A stretch of 64,000 nt of DNA from Sinonovacula constricta (Eukaryota; Mollusca; Bivalvia; Cardiida; Solecurtidae): NCBI GenBank assembly GCA_007844125.1, contig CM017563.1:36992019-37056018 (forward strand), given 5' to 3'. A program made the translations under genes and the position numbers. The notes beneath the pieces were generated by a model. The model saw only the letters and a program-made list of their open reading frames with translations, did not search any database and was not told where the DNA came from. Of this stretch, positions 51,641-63,370 are shown piece after piece; positions within the stretch are counted from its first letter, which is position 1; the number at the start of each line of letters is the position of its first letter.

Positions 51641-54600
51641 TAGTTGACTGGAGATAAGTGTGAGTGCTTGCCTCAACAAGTTATGTTCATGTTGATGTCA
51701 TTAAGGTGGCCATTGTGACAATTAAATTCTGAGCTCATCCGAATTGCAACTTCAGGTCCTTATTCGGGAAATGCACAACGATATAATTTTCATTATATAT
51801 ATTCTCATTGGTTTGTATTTGCATTTAGGTTTTCCATCAATTTTTAACTGCGAAAAGTAAATGCCCCTTTTAGGGTATTAATGGAGGACATCGGAAGCAA
51901 GTAATCATTTTTTGTAGGACAGTGAGAAATAATACAGTCTCTCTTTTAAGTTAATAATGATACACACGATATAAATGTTCGACTATTATTTTATATATTT
52001 TTCAATTGATAAGTTGACTTTTATTACGGATCAAAGATCAGAGAAAGCTAAATACTTAAAGAACTTGTATGCCAACTATCTATGAACCTGTCATCACTAA
52101 ACTACGATAAAACAGTCGTTGCTGCATAAAATACGGCCTACCTTTAATGCTTAGCTAAAACATCAAACTGAATTATTTGATGTATTGCCTTCCCTGGGTT
52201 ATTTAAGACCTACAAGAAAGAAATCCATGATGGGAATTTCTTTGAAGAGAGATTATTATCAAAGATGATAAGTTGAATGTCAACTAAAAGCCACCGAATT
52301 CTATCGTCAATCATTTCATTTGGTGTCGTTGTGAATATGTAAAAATGCCTGTGGCAGAGTCCGACTGTCGCAGACTTTTAGCACCTTTGATTTCTAAGTC
52401 TAAGCGTAAGAAAGACTTCTCAAAATCGTCTTAAAGTAAGGCGAAGCGTCTTGTTATTGTGATCAAATTACACAAAAGGGTCCCAAAATGTCGTCCAGTA
52501 GGAAAATTCACCATCAAAAGAAATTTATTTCAGTTTAGAAGGTCAATGATTAGAAGTAAAATATTCTATACCCACAGAAATGAGTAAATAAGAAAAGGTC
52601 AAATTTGTAAATGCATTGGAGGAGGTTTTTTATTCATCATTTTTAATGCATGTTTTACAGATTTTATTTGAATCAAATGTCTGCCAAGATGTTCTTTTGG
52701 ATTTTTTAATGATTTGCTTGCTCTTTACCCTTTCGTTTTTTACATCTAAATTAGTACTAGTAGGCTGAATATTATTTTACGTGGTCATTGTGATACCCTT
52801 CTCTGCTGTGTTATGAAGATTCTTTGAGACACACTGTATTTTATCATCAACATTCTGTTGAAGTAGTTAATACTTCAGAGTTGAACTTTGAGAATAATTC
52901 CCAATTCGCTCTGTCCATTCTTCAATAAAAAGGTAATAGTGTCATTCAATTGTACAGATCCTTTGCTTTTTATAATTGTTAAGAGACCGCTTCCACAAAA
53001 ATCACCATGTAAAATCCAAATAAAAATATGTTAAAGGATGACAAAAAGTAAAAGTCAATGGATTATTAACGTCACAGAGTTATTCATTAGACATGTAAAA
53101 TTTGTGACAATAAAGTCCTCTAACGTTTGCCCATATTATTATAATCTGAACATCCAAATAATGGGTTATGTCCATTAAAGTCCCCTACAAGAATTTAAGG
53201 TGATAGTTATTGAAGTAATCTTATTTTGATTTTGAAGAACGTGAATAATGTTAATGATAAACAAAGACAATGGTGATGATTTTATGGACTGTGATATGCA
53301 TCAGCCTTATTAATGTCAATCTTAAAATGTGTCAGTTTGAAGATGTCTAGTAGCGTCGATCCTCCAGACGCACATATTATAAGTATGTGGTTGCATGCAG
53401 AATAAAATAAAAACAAATGTATAAATTACCTTTAAGAATGTCTCATGAAGGCTTAGCACGGCATGGTTTAAAGTGGGCACAAAAGTAAAGTTTTATTAAA
53501 ATTAGCTTCTTGTTCTCGACACTTTCCATGAACTAGTTTGTTATTCATTGAAGTTAATTAAAGCGTTTAAAATATTATTTTGCAGTTGTAACGGGTGACC
53601 ATGACATTTTATCTAGTGACCTTGACTGTCGATTGGTTTGGACAGATATGGAAGGCTTACTAACTGGGAATTCCATATTGTTCTCGCAAGCTAAGGGGCA
53701 TAACTTGTTATTTACGTTGATGTGAACATTTTATCCTATCTATTTGCGTCCAGAGGGTACCTGGGTTTTATTGTAGTTTTGTTTTTTTTGATGTTTGTGT
53801 TGTCGATTGTGTGGCTGCTTGTGGGACAGATTGTTTTATTTTGTTGGCCTGACTTTTAATGTTTGACTCTGTTTGTGATTTGATGTCTTAATTTGGTTTA
53901 AACATTGATTTGGATTAATTGGATTGATGAATATGACTATGCTAGAGTTTCGATTAGTTTTGTTGCTTCGTTGTAGGATATTTTGTTGACAGTTTTTATG
54001 ATTTTTTTTTTCAAAATTACTGAAAATGCACACAGTTATCACGTCTTAATTTAACTCAGGCTATGAAAAATATTGTAATCACATTCCCACCGTGAACGTT
54101 TAATGCTCCAGTTGTTGACTTATCACTTTGTACAAATAATGAGTCAAACAAATCCGCTCGTCATACGTTCAATGTTTCTCGAGCTGCACAACAATAAATA
54201 CTCGAACTACCTCCAAATATATACTGATGGCTCAAATGCAGTATTATATTTTAGTTGTGTCTTCATAAGAAACATTCATTGTATTAAACAAAAAAAACTT
54301 TACCCGCTGTCGCATTGGACATAAAATACTAAGTCATTCATAACATTAAAGTGAAGTTTGTTACATTGTATTGACCCAAAACATATTCCTTTAAATAACT
54401 TTAATGCGAATAACATGAACGAACTTTTTAGGACAGTGTCCGATTCTAAACCCGTTTACTTCCTAAAAGAGATTGGTATTCTTAATAAGTTAAAGATGTT
54501 TAAATTGTTTATTATCTTAAGATTTTCAAGTGCATTAAACCAATTAACATTATTCATTTTTACACTTATATTTACCTGCTTTAGTTTTAATCTAATAACG

Positions 54601-55074
54601 CTTTACGACTACCGTAATTTTTTTCGGCGCCGTAGGACGTATCAAGTGTCAGTGTGCCGTAAACCCCAAAATGTAAAAAAGTACATATAGGTAACCCTAA
54701 CCGTCAAATATCAAATCTTTCTTTATTTGTCTCATTTCTAAACATTCCAGATGACATTCGAGTCTGGTTGTTTGGAAGGCGTTTGATAAAGCCTAGTGTA
54801 ATTCATTAGCTGTCCTTTATAAGTAGTCTTGATCAAAAGAACGATTAAAGGGCAACAAGTTCAAGTTAAACTTAATTTATTTTTAAGGGTGGCTTAAAAG
54901 TGTTTAACAGTCCTTTTTACCTTCAAAAACAGCATCATCACTCTGCCCTTTACCTTCGTTGAATTTAATGTACACAACCTCAGACGAGCCCCCGCCACAT
55001 CCACCTCGCGATTAGCCTCACTGTAACCAGGTTTAACAAATAATCGTAAAAATAATATTGTGAATCGTTAAGAA
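51641..55074. other. unannotated stretch
   Basis: About 3.4 kb with no recognised gene. A faint, uncertain family C-like piece may lie at 52,030-52,260 (TTTAATGCTTAGCTAAAACA). Frames at 54,103-54,690 are unrecognised. Confidence 0.4.
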
Positions 55075-55233
55075 ATGCAGTAAATAGATAGTTTACTTAT
55101 TTATATCTGTCGTCGTAACAGTCACAGTCAAGATTACATTTATTTAATAAACATATTTTATTAAATAAATGTAATCTTGACTGTGACTGTTACGACGACA
55201 GATATAAATAAGTAAACTATCTATTTACTGCAT
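55075..55233. repeat. Perfect palindrome, 77-bp arms, 5-nt loop
   Basis: The arms pair base for base from 55,075/55,233 (ATGCAG...CTGCAT) to 55,151/55,157, with CATAT as the loop. I checked the inner pairs individually and read the outer arm as exact. Arms are AT-rich but include a mixed-sequence core (GTCGTCGTAACAGTCACAGT). No flanking target duplication or terminal motif, so it is not an obvious transposon. Confidence 0.93.
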
Positions 55234-56389
55234 ATTTCTGAAATTATTTCGTTTATTGTATTATTTACAGAGGATAGTAAAAGTAGACATGTATACATTG
55301 TAAATAACAGTTGACAGTAGATCTAAAAGAGGACAAAAGGTTAAACGATTATGTCGATATTGAAAATACACAAAGAACGTTCATGACATGACTTTTTAGT
55401 GGACATTGCTAAATGTTGTTTAACCGCATTCAAACACCGCTAATTGTATTTCATTAAATCAAACTTTATAACAGCCATCTTAGAAGTAAACCATTAAGAG
55501 TGTACATGTATCTGATCAGTCGGTCTCGAGGCAATTTGGGTCGAGAGCAACTACACTTAAAATGTATTTTATTGTTAGATAGAAAATGCTAACTTATTTC
55601 AATTACCGGTGCGTGTAAATGGCCTGCTTATGTCACAGTGACATGGATACGAATAAAATATTGGTTTAATCATAGAAAATCCCGGGTTGAAATGCATTTG
55701 TTTCAAATAATCTTTTTTTCTGCTATGTGTAAGATATTATCTAACGGTTTTAGATTAAAATATAATTGACTCTTTTGGGGAAAACATTTCTAGACAACCA
55801 GAGAACCGGATTGCCACACATGTCTAGGTCGTTGCCTAAGGAATATTAATATGCAACTTATTTCAATGATTATATAAGTGAGATTCTTTAAGAAGGCTAG
55901 TCAATTTTGTGTAGCATTTTCGGCCCTTTAACTGCTCTTGTAATCAGTGCTGCCGTTCATGTAAAATGAAGGCACAAAAGGAATATTTTCTTTGAACGTA
56001 TTTTATTTTCCCCTTAAACATACTAATTGACCGACGCATCCTATAATGGATGCACCTTAGTACTGTATTATCATTTACTATTTAACAGTCTAAAATGTGC
56101 TAGACATTGATTTATACGAATTAGCTGTATTGTCAAATGGTCATTCCATATAATGAATTGACGAAACTTCAACTTTATTCTTAGCTACTATGGTAAAGGC
56201 TTAAAAGGGCTGTTAAATAATAACGAAGAGTGTCACAGTTTCTTTGATAGTGGTATTTCCAAACGCACGTATCCCTAACGATCAATGTTATGGATATTCG
56301 ATGTCCATTTTTATTATTCGGTTGTAGTTTTAATGTCTGCTACTGTTGTCTCTGTGTTGTTGTCTACATTAGCAGGGTTTTGAATTGCA
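55234..56389. other. unannotated stretch
   Basis: No gene or confident repeat. Confidence 0.4.
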
Positions 56390-56740
56390 AGGTACACTGT
56401 AACCCTCGAAATTCACAACAATGACATTTCGACAGCTTTTGCTTTCTATAATTGCGTGTTATGCTATTTTCCTTGAACAAAGCTAAACATTATTAGGACC
56501 ATTTCTTAAGTGTAGATCATCTACATGTTGCTGCCTGTTTTATATGTCTAAAGAATATTATTTGTAAAAGCATATGTATTAGGAATTAACAATGAGCTAT
56601 TTACAGCCTCGTGTCTGCGAGAAACTAAATGAGAGAACATCCGACCACAGACGTTTCGAAGTATTATTAACGTCAACATGAAGACACATGCAGCATATAA
56701 ATGGATTTATGGTGCACACTTTCTTCTGGACCTAATATTA
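56390..56740 (+). repeat. Dispersed repeat related to the downstream part of family D copy 3
   Basis: TAAACATTATTAGGACCATT, TTCTTAAG, AATATTATTTGTAAAAGC and CAATGAGCTATTTACAGCC follow the order at 29,890-30,040. Identity unknown. Confidence 0.5.
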
Positions 56741-57436
56741 CAAAATATACCTTAGTATTTGGAATGTCAATTGGATCAATTATCTGTCAAGTTATGAAGT
56801 TAACAATACATCAATTTATAATTCTGATTAATGTTTTACATTTCCATTCCGCCCGGTTCTGGTCTCTTTTTTTCTGAATAAATGAATGAAACACAAACTT
56901 AACACTAGGTTTACGTCTGTCGACTATGATTGCAACGAATTATTAATGGTAGCCATTTTAAGTATAAATGAAGGATTTTTAATGAATATGCTTATATAAT
57001 ATTAACAAAAATAATAACAAAACATTGTATTTGCGTGAGATAAATTCTTTAGGCATGAATATTATGTTTTTTGTATAAAATACATATTTTGTTATTTTTT
57101 TTCTTACTATTATTAACCTGTAACATTCCTGATTCAATACTTTGGTTATTGTAATTAGTCTTTTGTTAATTTTTATTTATGCTTTACTTTAATAATGCTA
57201 TACCTGACATTCTGTTGCATCAGTAAATACAGCCGAGAATGGCATAGGTCAGAAGTAGTGTTAAAATTAAAATTATGTCGCCAATGGCCAACATGCAGAG
57301 AATGGACACTAATAAACGTAAATGCACAATCAAAATCGGGGGAAAAACAGCCAACAGTTACAATATCAGCGTTTGATCTACACTTAAGAACTGAAAGTTA
57401 ATGTCAATGGCATTCGCACAAAACACTCTTAACGGC
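56741..57436. other. unannotated stretch
   Basis: AT-rich sequence. A 68-aa frame at 57,195-57,401 is unrecognised. Confidence 0.4.
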
Positions 57437-57478
57437 TTTTGCTAACAACTAATTAACTTTTTCTCTAACAACTAGATA
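57437..57478. repeat. Minisatellite, left piece
   Basis: GCTAACAACTAATTAAC and TCTAACAACTAGATA are units of the array that continues at 63,371 beyond the mariner element. The transposon therefore split the array. Confidence 0.7.
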
Positions 57479-57710
57479 TACGAGGTACAGTTAAAAGTGC
57501 CCGGACTCTCATGATATCTGTTCTTGTTTGTTTTCCATACGATTCTGTCATTAAATGTATGACATAAAAAGATATCGATTCCACTTCAAGAACTTACAAA
57601 TATATGTAAATTACACAAACATAAACATGTTTACTGATACATTCGAATAACCCACTATGTAATGTACGGAGCACTTCCGCGACGTCGATGACGTTCATAT
57701 GACGTTCATG

Positions 57711-57956
57711 TCACAAAAAGATCTTACCGTCACGTTCAAAATAGTCACCGCTATTTTCTATACATTTCCTGTGTCGCAGTAACCATTTCTGATGTATGTC
57801 TGCGTACCGCTCTGGTGAGTAGCTTCTGACTGCCAACCTAACAGCATGCTTTATCTCTTCACCGGTATCAACCCTCCGGCCTCTCAAATCTGCTTTAAGT
57901 CTTGAGAAAACACAGAAGTCTAATGGCGGGAGATCGGGGCTGTAGCTGGCATGGTC
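57711..57956 (-). pseudogene. mariner transposase, C-terminal piece
   Basis: From the LTR junction at 57,956 the minus strand reads DHASYSPDLPPLDFCVF, the mariner motif that holds the third catalytic aspartate (SPDLxPxDF). It is followed by the usual C-terminal RLKADLRGRR...ENSGDYFERDGK block and a stop near 57,711. The open frame extends upstream a few codons into the LTR by chance. It belongs with the pieces at 62,215-63,134. Confidence 0.9.
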
Positions 57957-58146
57957 TGCAATATGATATCTGTTTATCAAGATACACTGCCCATTGTTTT
58001 ATACCTGGCTGGAGAGAGGGTTTCACTAATTGGAGCTGGGAGGTAAACATCGTGTGTCTGTTTTGTTTAGGGAGAACAGATTAAACAGCATATACCAGAA
58101 CATTAGTATTGTATTCTTATTTATCCCATGCAAGAATAATATAACA
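57957..58146 (+). repeat. 5' LTR of the Mag-like element
   Basis: 190 bp, TGCAATATG...ATATAACA. Paired with 62,025-62,214. Confidence 0.95.
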
Positions 58147-58160
58147 TGGTGGCAGCGGTG
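58147..58160 (+). promoter_or_regulatory. Primer-binding site, tRNA-Leu type
   Basis: TGGTGGCAGCGGTG starts directly after the LTR and fits the 3' end of leucine tRNAs ending ...CACCGCTGCCACCA, a different isoacceptor from the one used by the Gmr1-like element. Confidence 0.8.
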
Positions 58161-58211
58161 AACAGATTTATTGTGCGCATTTCATTTGTGAATTTTCTTT
58201 CGGATTAATTA

Positions 58212-58749
58212 TGGCATCGTTTAATTTTAACTTTAGAAACATGGGGGAAATGGTTTCAACGGTTTGAGCGCTTCCGCTCTGCTTCTAAACTTTGTGATGA
58301 AGATGAGGAAGTACAAATTAACACCTTAATTTATTGCATGGGAAATGAAGCAGATGACATTCTTGCATCACTATCTCTTTCAGAAGGAGATAAGAAAAAA
58401 TGGGATAAAGTAACTGAAGGATTAGTGAATTATTTCGTTCCAAAATAAAATGTTATTTTTGAAAGAACTAACTTCAATCAGCGGATACAAATGGCAGACG
58501 AGTCAGTGGATACTTTTGTAACAAGTCTGTTTAGTTTGGCTGAAAACTGCAAGTTCGGTATACTGCACGATGAACTCATTAGAGACAGAATAGTCGTGGG
58601 ATTGCGGGACCACAGACTGTCGGAAAAACTGCAGCTATGCTGAGTTAACTCTGGAGAAAGCAGTTACTCAAGCAAGACAGCATGAGGCTGTCCGATCACA
58701 ACAGTCAATTGTCAGAGGGTCTGACACTAAAAATCAGAACATAGACGTT
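58212..58749 (+). pseudogene. gag: Mag-like gag, broken
   Basis: A start at 58,212 (MASFNFNFRNMG) is followed by a frame break near 58,243, after which the capsid reads WFQRFERFRSASKL and NTLIYCMGNEADDILASLSL. A TAA at 58,446-58,448 interrupts it before NVIFERTNFNQRIQ and SVDTFVTSLFSLAE. A further break near 58,640 precedes ELTLEKAVTQARQ. The capsid motifs show the family (gypsy Gag, retrotransposon-gag fold). The product cannot be made as one chain. Confidence 0.85.
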
Positions 58750-59400
58750 GTGAAAAAATCAAGCAGGAAGGGAGATCCAAAGAAACAGGGGGTAACAAAA
58801 AGTAAGATACACAAGAAGACAGTATCCTCATGTTCACGTTGCGGGAACAAGTCCCAGCATCCTAGAGAGAAGTGTCCGGCATCTCAGGCAACGTGTTTCA
58901 AATGTTCAAGAAAGGGACATTTTGCTAAAATGTGTCACACCGAGGTAGCCGATGTAACCATCCAAGATGAGGAAGAGTTCCTGGGGACTATAATAACAGG
59001 AAAATCGACTCCATGGAAAAAAGGAATCAAAGTGAACAATGTAGAAATTAAGTTCAAAATTGACACAGGTGCTGATGTTACCTGCATTTCAAGGGAACAA
59101 TTCGACAAATTAACTGGTGTTAAATTGCAGCAAAATGACAAAAAATTATGTGGACCAAGCAACTCAAAATTGCATGTGTTTGGAAAATTTCAGTGGACTT
59201 TAGAAAGTAATAACAAGATATGTGTTCAGGATGTTTATGTTGTGAGGGGTCTTACAGTGGCACTTCTTGGTCGTCCTGCGATACAAGAGTTAGAGATTTT
59301 ACAACAGGTAAATGTTTCTGCCCTCAGTGCGTCCGAGCGATATCGGGAGAAATTTCCAAAGTTTAGGCAAAACAGATTGGAAGTACAAAATATCTCTTGA
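58750..59400 (+). pseudogene. Mag-like nucleocapsid and protease
   Basis: 217 codons open. Two zinc knuckles: CSRCGNKSQHPREKC (atypical CX2CX5HX4C) and CFKCSRKGHFAKMC (canonical CX2CX4HX4C). The protease active site IDTGADVTCIS follows, and ALLGRPAIQEL is the C-terminal turn of a retropepsin. The reading frame is lost at about 59,370, where the linker to RT shifts by one base. Local residues look functional, but the protein would lack RT. Confidence 0.85.
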
Positions 59401-59653
59401 TAGTCAAGCTAAACCATATTCAATTACTGTTCCTCGCCGGGTATCAATTCCTTTAATGCCGAAAGTTAAGGCTAAATTAGAGAGAATGCAAAATAAAAGG
59501 GTCATTTCAAAAGTTGATGAACCTACGGAATGGTGTTCACCTATGGTATGTGTACCAAAGTCAAATGGGGATGTCAGAATCTGTGTTGATCTGACCAAGT
59601 TAAATCAATCTGTAAAAAGGGAAAAATACCCATTACCATCAGTGGAAGAGTAA
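59370..59653 (+). pseudogene. pol: Mag-like reverse transcriptase, N-terminal part
   Basis: After the frame break the RT fingers read GKTDWKYKISLDSQAKPYS, EWCSPMVCVPKSNGDVRIC and VDLTKLNQSVKREKYPLPS. A TAA at 59,651-59,653 stops the frame just before the palm. The same frame continues beyond. Confidence 0.88.
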
Positions 59654-60487
59654 TTGTCAAAGCTAGCCGGCGGTCGCTGGTTTTCAAAAATTGACTGTGC
59701 ATCAGGGTTTTGGCAGATAGGGTTAGCTGAAGAGTCCCGTCATTTGACAACATTTATTACACTATTTGGCATATTTTTGTTTAATCGCCTACCAATAGGT
59801 ATTTCTTCCGCATCAGAATACTTTCAAAGAAGAATGACAGAGCTTTTAGATGGTTTACCAGGGTTGATATGTCAAATGGATGATGTTCTCATATTTGGGT
59901 CAACTCAAGAAGAGCATAATGCGCGGTTGAGCTCAGTTTTTGAACGAATGGAAAAGGTGGGTTTAACACTTAATGAGAAGTGTTTGTTTTGCCAACCGTC
60001 ATTGACTTTCTTGGGTCATGTTGTTGGACAGGGCACTATTAAGGCAGATCCTTCCAAGGTTAAAGCAATTGATGAAATGCCAATACCGCAGAATGTGTCT
60101 GATATTCGCAGGTTTTTAGGGATGGTCAATCAATTAGCGAAGTTCCTGCCAAACATGGCAGAGGAAACACAGCCATTAAGGGAACTCCTTAAAGCAAAGA
60201 GTATATGGTTATGGGGACCAATGCAGGAAAAGGCTTTCCGCAAAATCAAACTGTTGCTTAGTACACCTAAGGCATTAGCACATTATAATCCAAACAGAGA
60301 AATATTAGTTTCTGCAGACTCAAGTTCATTTGGGTTAGGAGCAGTCATAAGGCAAAAACATGGTCATACCTGGAAGCCAGTGGCATATGCGTCAAGGTTA
60401 CTTACTGAAACTAAACAACGCTATGCGCAAATTGAAAAAGAAGCTCTAGGTATCACATGGGCATGGAAAAATTCAGTAATTTCTTGA
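59654..60487 (+). pseudogene. pol: Mag-like reverse transcriptase palm and RNase H start
   Basis: Continues the frame after the stop. Palm: FSKIDCASGFWQIGL (first catalytic D), RLPIGISSASEYFQRRM and QMDDVLIFG (the DD pair, with Met where gypsy elements often have Ile or Leu). Connection: FLGMVNQLAKFLPNM. RNase H begins VSADSSSFGLGAVI and IEKEALGITWA, then a one-base shift near 60,470 ends it early. Confidence 0.9.
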
Positions 60488-60861
60488 TAGGTACACATTT
60501 TGTTGTACAAACTGACCATAAATCTTTAGTTCCACTGTTAGGCACAGAGGATTTGTCAGATTTGCTCCCTAGAATTCAAAGATTCTGTATAAGGCTAATG
60601 AGATTTCATTTCAGTATTGAGCATATTCCAGGAAAAGAATTAGTTGTCCCGGATTGCCTTTCGCGAGCACCCTTATCAGGTCCAGATCAGTCTGATAATG
60701 ACTTACTGAGGGAAACAAATGCTTTTGTTGACCAGGTGATTCAATCATTACCTGCCTCAAGTACAAGACTGGAGCATGTAAAGGTCCAGTATGGCAAGAT
60801 GAGGTATGCAGAAACCTTATGTTGTTTTGTTCAGAAGGGTGGCCAGAAAAATCGCAATTAA
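60470..60861 (+). pseudogene. pol: Mag-like RNase H C-terminal part
   Basis: In the shifted frame: FSNFLIGTHFVVQTDHKSLV (catalytic D), FHFSIEHIPGKELVVPDCLSR (with the last RNase H aspartate). The frame breaks again near 60,820, since the expected EGWPEKSQLSDKMK lies in another frame. Confidence 0.88.
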
Positions 60862-60935
60862 GTGATAAAATGAAAGTCTATTGGGAATTTAGAGGGGATA
60901 TAACCTTGCAAAAGGGCATTTTGATGAAAGGTTAA

Positions 60936-61976
60936 AGGTTAATTATTCCTGAGATCATGCAAGAAGAAATGATCCAGAGAATCCATGATGCCCATCAAGG
61001 CATAGCAAAATGCAGGGAAAGGGCAAAATTATCAGTATGGTGGATAGGTTTGAGCAAACAGCTAGAACATGTGGTCAAGTCATGTCAACATTGCATTGAA
61101 AACAGCAATGATATTGCAGAACCTATGTTATTTGAGCTCAATGGTCAGACATACTTGCTTGTTGTGGACTATTTTTCAAGGTATATTGAAATCGCTAAGC
61201 TTAAAAGTTTAAATTCACAACATGTTATCAATCATTTAAAGGCTATTTTTGCTCTTCATGGCATCCCTGACATATTTCACAGTGACAACGGTCCTCAGTA
61301 TATCTCTGAGAATTTCAAACAGTTTGCAGCTTCTTATGGGTTCAAACATGTGACCAGTAGCCCTAGGTATGCACAAGCAAATGGTTTGGCAGAAAGGTCA
61401 GTTCAAACAATTAAGAAAATATTGAAAAAGGCAGATGATCCTTACATGGCATTATTGTCATACAGGACTACGCCACTACAAAATGGTTACTGCCCCTCAG
61501 AGTTGTTAATGGGTAGAAAATTGCAAAATTCATTACCAGTTCAACCTAGTGCTTTAATACCAAATCTACCAAACTTCAGGGACATAAAGACTAGGGAGTT
61601 TCAGTATAAGAAAAAACAGACGCAAAATTACAACAGGCGTCACAGGGCCAGAAACTTGAGAAACCTGAGGGAGAGAGATAATGTGTGGGTTAAAGATCAG
61701 AAAAAGTCGGGTGTTATCATTTCAGCGTCTAACACACCTCGATCATACAATGTAAAAACAGATCTGGGGATACTCCGTAGAAATAGGAGACATTTAGTCC
61801 CAGTACCTGCCAAAAATGAATTTGAGCAGACCGACCAAGAATGTCCGAAGACACCTCCACCTATGTCACAAAGCATTAATTTGCCAATTAACAAGTTACC
61901 ACTTGATAACAATGCTAACAACTATGTCACAAGAAGTGGTAGAGTATCAAAACCACCTGTGAGATTGGACTTGTGA
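60936..61976 (+). pseudogene. pol: Mag-like integrase with deletion of the first catalytic Asp
   Basis: The frame opens after a TAA at 60,933-60,935 (RLIIPEIMQEEM). The first Met is at 60,957; residue numbers count from there. Zinc-binding residues H10, H13, C43 and C46 are present. The core keeps D110 (HSDNGPQY) and E146 (ANGLAERSVQ), 35 residues apart. Between CQHCIENSND and LFELNGQTYLLVVDYFSR about 20 residues are missing, including the GTD that carries the first catalytic aspartate. The fold is probably destroyed. The C-terminus ends in VTRSGRVSKPPVRLDL. Confidence 0.9.
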
Positions 61977-62013
61977 GCAAACTACAGGATGGAACATAAC
62001 ATCAGCTGGACTT

Positions 62014-62024
62014 AGAAAGGGAGG
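62014..62024 (+). promoter_or_regulatory. Polypurine tract of the Mag-like element
   Basis: AGAAAGGGAGG abuts the 3' LTR directly. Confidence 0.85.
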
Positions 62025-62214
62025 TGTAATATGATATCTGTTTATCAAGATACACTGCCCATTGTTTTATACCTGGCAGGAGAGAGGGTTTCACTAATTG
62101 GAGCTGGGAGGTAAACATCGTGTGTCTGTTTTGTTTAGGGAGAAGAGATTAAACAGCATATACCAGAACATTAGTATTGTATTCTTATTTATCCCATGCA
62201 AGAATAATATAGCA
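62025..62214 (+). repeat. 3' LTR of the Mag-like element
   Basis: 190 bp, TGTAATATG...ATATAGCA. Four differences from the 5' LTR noted (third base, CTGG/CAGG, AACAG/AAGAG, AACA/AGCA). Confidence 0.95.
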
Positions 62215-62768
62215 GGTCTAACCTCTTATATCCTTAAGAATCAATGGTAAGTAGTGTTTCATCTGCGGAGCGTTGTCTTGATGAAATATTAGATTTTCAA
62301 TATCGCCTTTTTGTAATTGCGTTCGGAAGATCCCTGCACACAACCTGTTTTAGAAAAAAATGCATTGTATTGGTAATTGCCACAGACACGTTACGGTTTA
62401 AAAATACTATTTAATTTTGGGTGCGAATTTTGTTAAGGCATTAAGCATATTATTAAACATAATATTTTATTAAAATATTGCATGCGACAATTAAATTTGC
62501 GTACCTTTTGATCGTACTCTTTATTGACCGTTGCAGTTCTTGGTACCGCATGTTGTAACAATATCCCCTGACTGTCCATGAAGAATATGTACAATTCTTT
62601 CTGCGCAGATTTACATGTCTTTGCCTTTTTGGGATTGGGTGAGGAAGGACAATTCTAAACCATTGACTCTCGTTTACTCTCCGGATCTTAAAAATTCGTC
62701 CAAGTTTCATCGGTATTGTTGATGCACCTAAGGAATCGTTCACCCTCCCTATCATAACACCGTAAAAA
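62215..62768 (-). pseudogene. mariner transposase, central catalytic piece, broken
   Basis: Read on the minus strand in changing frames: NNTDETWTNF (first catalytic D), then a TAA, DPESKRESMV, another stop, PKKAKTCKSAQKE, MDSQGILLQHAVPRTATV, and finally FHQDNAPQMKHYLPLI (second catalytic D). At least two stops and several frame changes. The spacing to the third D on the other side of the LTR element is near the D34D class but cannot be counted exactly. Confidence 0.85.
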
Positions 62769-63134
62769 TCAACGAGAAGCGTCTACACGGGTTGCTTTCA
62801 TTTCATCTGTCAGCAGACGATGAACCCAGCGCGCACATACCTTATTTATATTTAAGTCCTGTGTCACTATTTTATGGACAGTTCCATGACTCAGCCCGAC
62901 AATGTCTGCAATATCATCTAGAGACTTGCGCCCATCAGATGCTAGGACGTCCTTAATCTTTTCGACTGAGCGCGTATCATTTCCCGGCCTTCCGCTTCGC
63001 GCATTATCCTCGATATCCGCCCTATCTTCCCGGAAACGTTTGTGCCACTCAAACACAAGAGTCCTGGAACAAATAATAATTCCAGCCTTCTGTTTCATGT
63101 ATTTCCAGGTATCCGTCAGAATCATACCAGACAT
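62769..63134 (-). pseudogene. mariner transposase, N-terminal DNA-binding piece
   Basis: 121 codons from an ATG at 63,134. RTLVFEWHKRFREDRADIED, NARSGRPG (the GRP linker between the two helix-turn-helix units) and GLSHGTVHKIV are the paired helix-turn-helix region that binds mariner terminal repeats. KVCARWVHRLLTDEMK ends the DNA-binding part. The frame then fails, short of the catalytic domain. This is the best-preserved third of the transposase. Confidence 0.92.
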
Positions 63135-63370
63135 CTTATAGAATTTAATTACTCTCCGTAGTCATCTCATTGTACAATAAGGCAAATTCTGAAGTGCTCC
63201 GTATTAGGGTTGTGGACATGCTAAATGTAAAAAGAATCAAATACTTGTTTAAACCAACGTTTTCTTACCTGTGGGTATTAGAATTAAATAGAAATACATG
63301 CATGGTAAATTTTATGACGATCCGACGTCAATAATGTCCAGTCCGGGAACTATTTGACCTCGTATATTGT

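Larger units (their letters stand above)
57957..62214 (+). mobile_element. Mag-like Ty3/gypsy LTR retrotransposon, 4,258 bp
   Basis: Two 190-bp LTRs (57,957-58,146 and 62,025-62,214) enclose gag and pol in the normal gypsy order protease-RT-RNase H-integrase. A 4-bp duplication GGTC flanks it (57,953-57,956 and 62,215-62,218), inside a mariner transposon. The LTRs differ at about four positions. No chromodomain is seen. Short LTRs, the two zinc knuckles and the C-terminal VTRSGRVSKPP tail suggest the Mag or a related clade, which is inference. At least four frame breaks in gag and pol, three stops and an integrase deletion make it inactive. Confidence 0.93.
57481..63362 (-). mobile_element. 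mariner transposon, interrupted by an LTR element
   Basis: Terminal inverted repeats (left CGAGGTACAGTTAAAAGTGC...CCGGACT, 57,481-57,507; right, reverse-complemented, CGAGGTCAAATAGTTCCC...GGACT, 63,340-63,362) are flanked by TA on both sides (57,479-57,480 and 63,363-63,364). Removing the 4,258-bp gypsy element and one GGTC leaves about 1.62 kb, a little long for mariner. Transposase is encoded on the minus strand in three broken pieces. The terminal repeats have diverged from each other, supporting an old insertion. Confidence 0.9.

Noticed and set aside
57902..58084. 60-codon frame at the mariner/LTR junction
   Set aside because: Spans the insertion boundary and is antisense to transposase on one side. 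It exists only because of the insertion.
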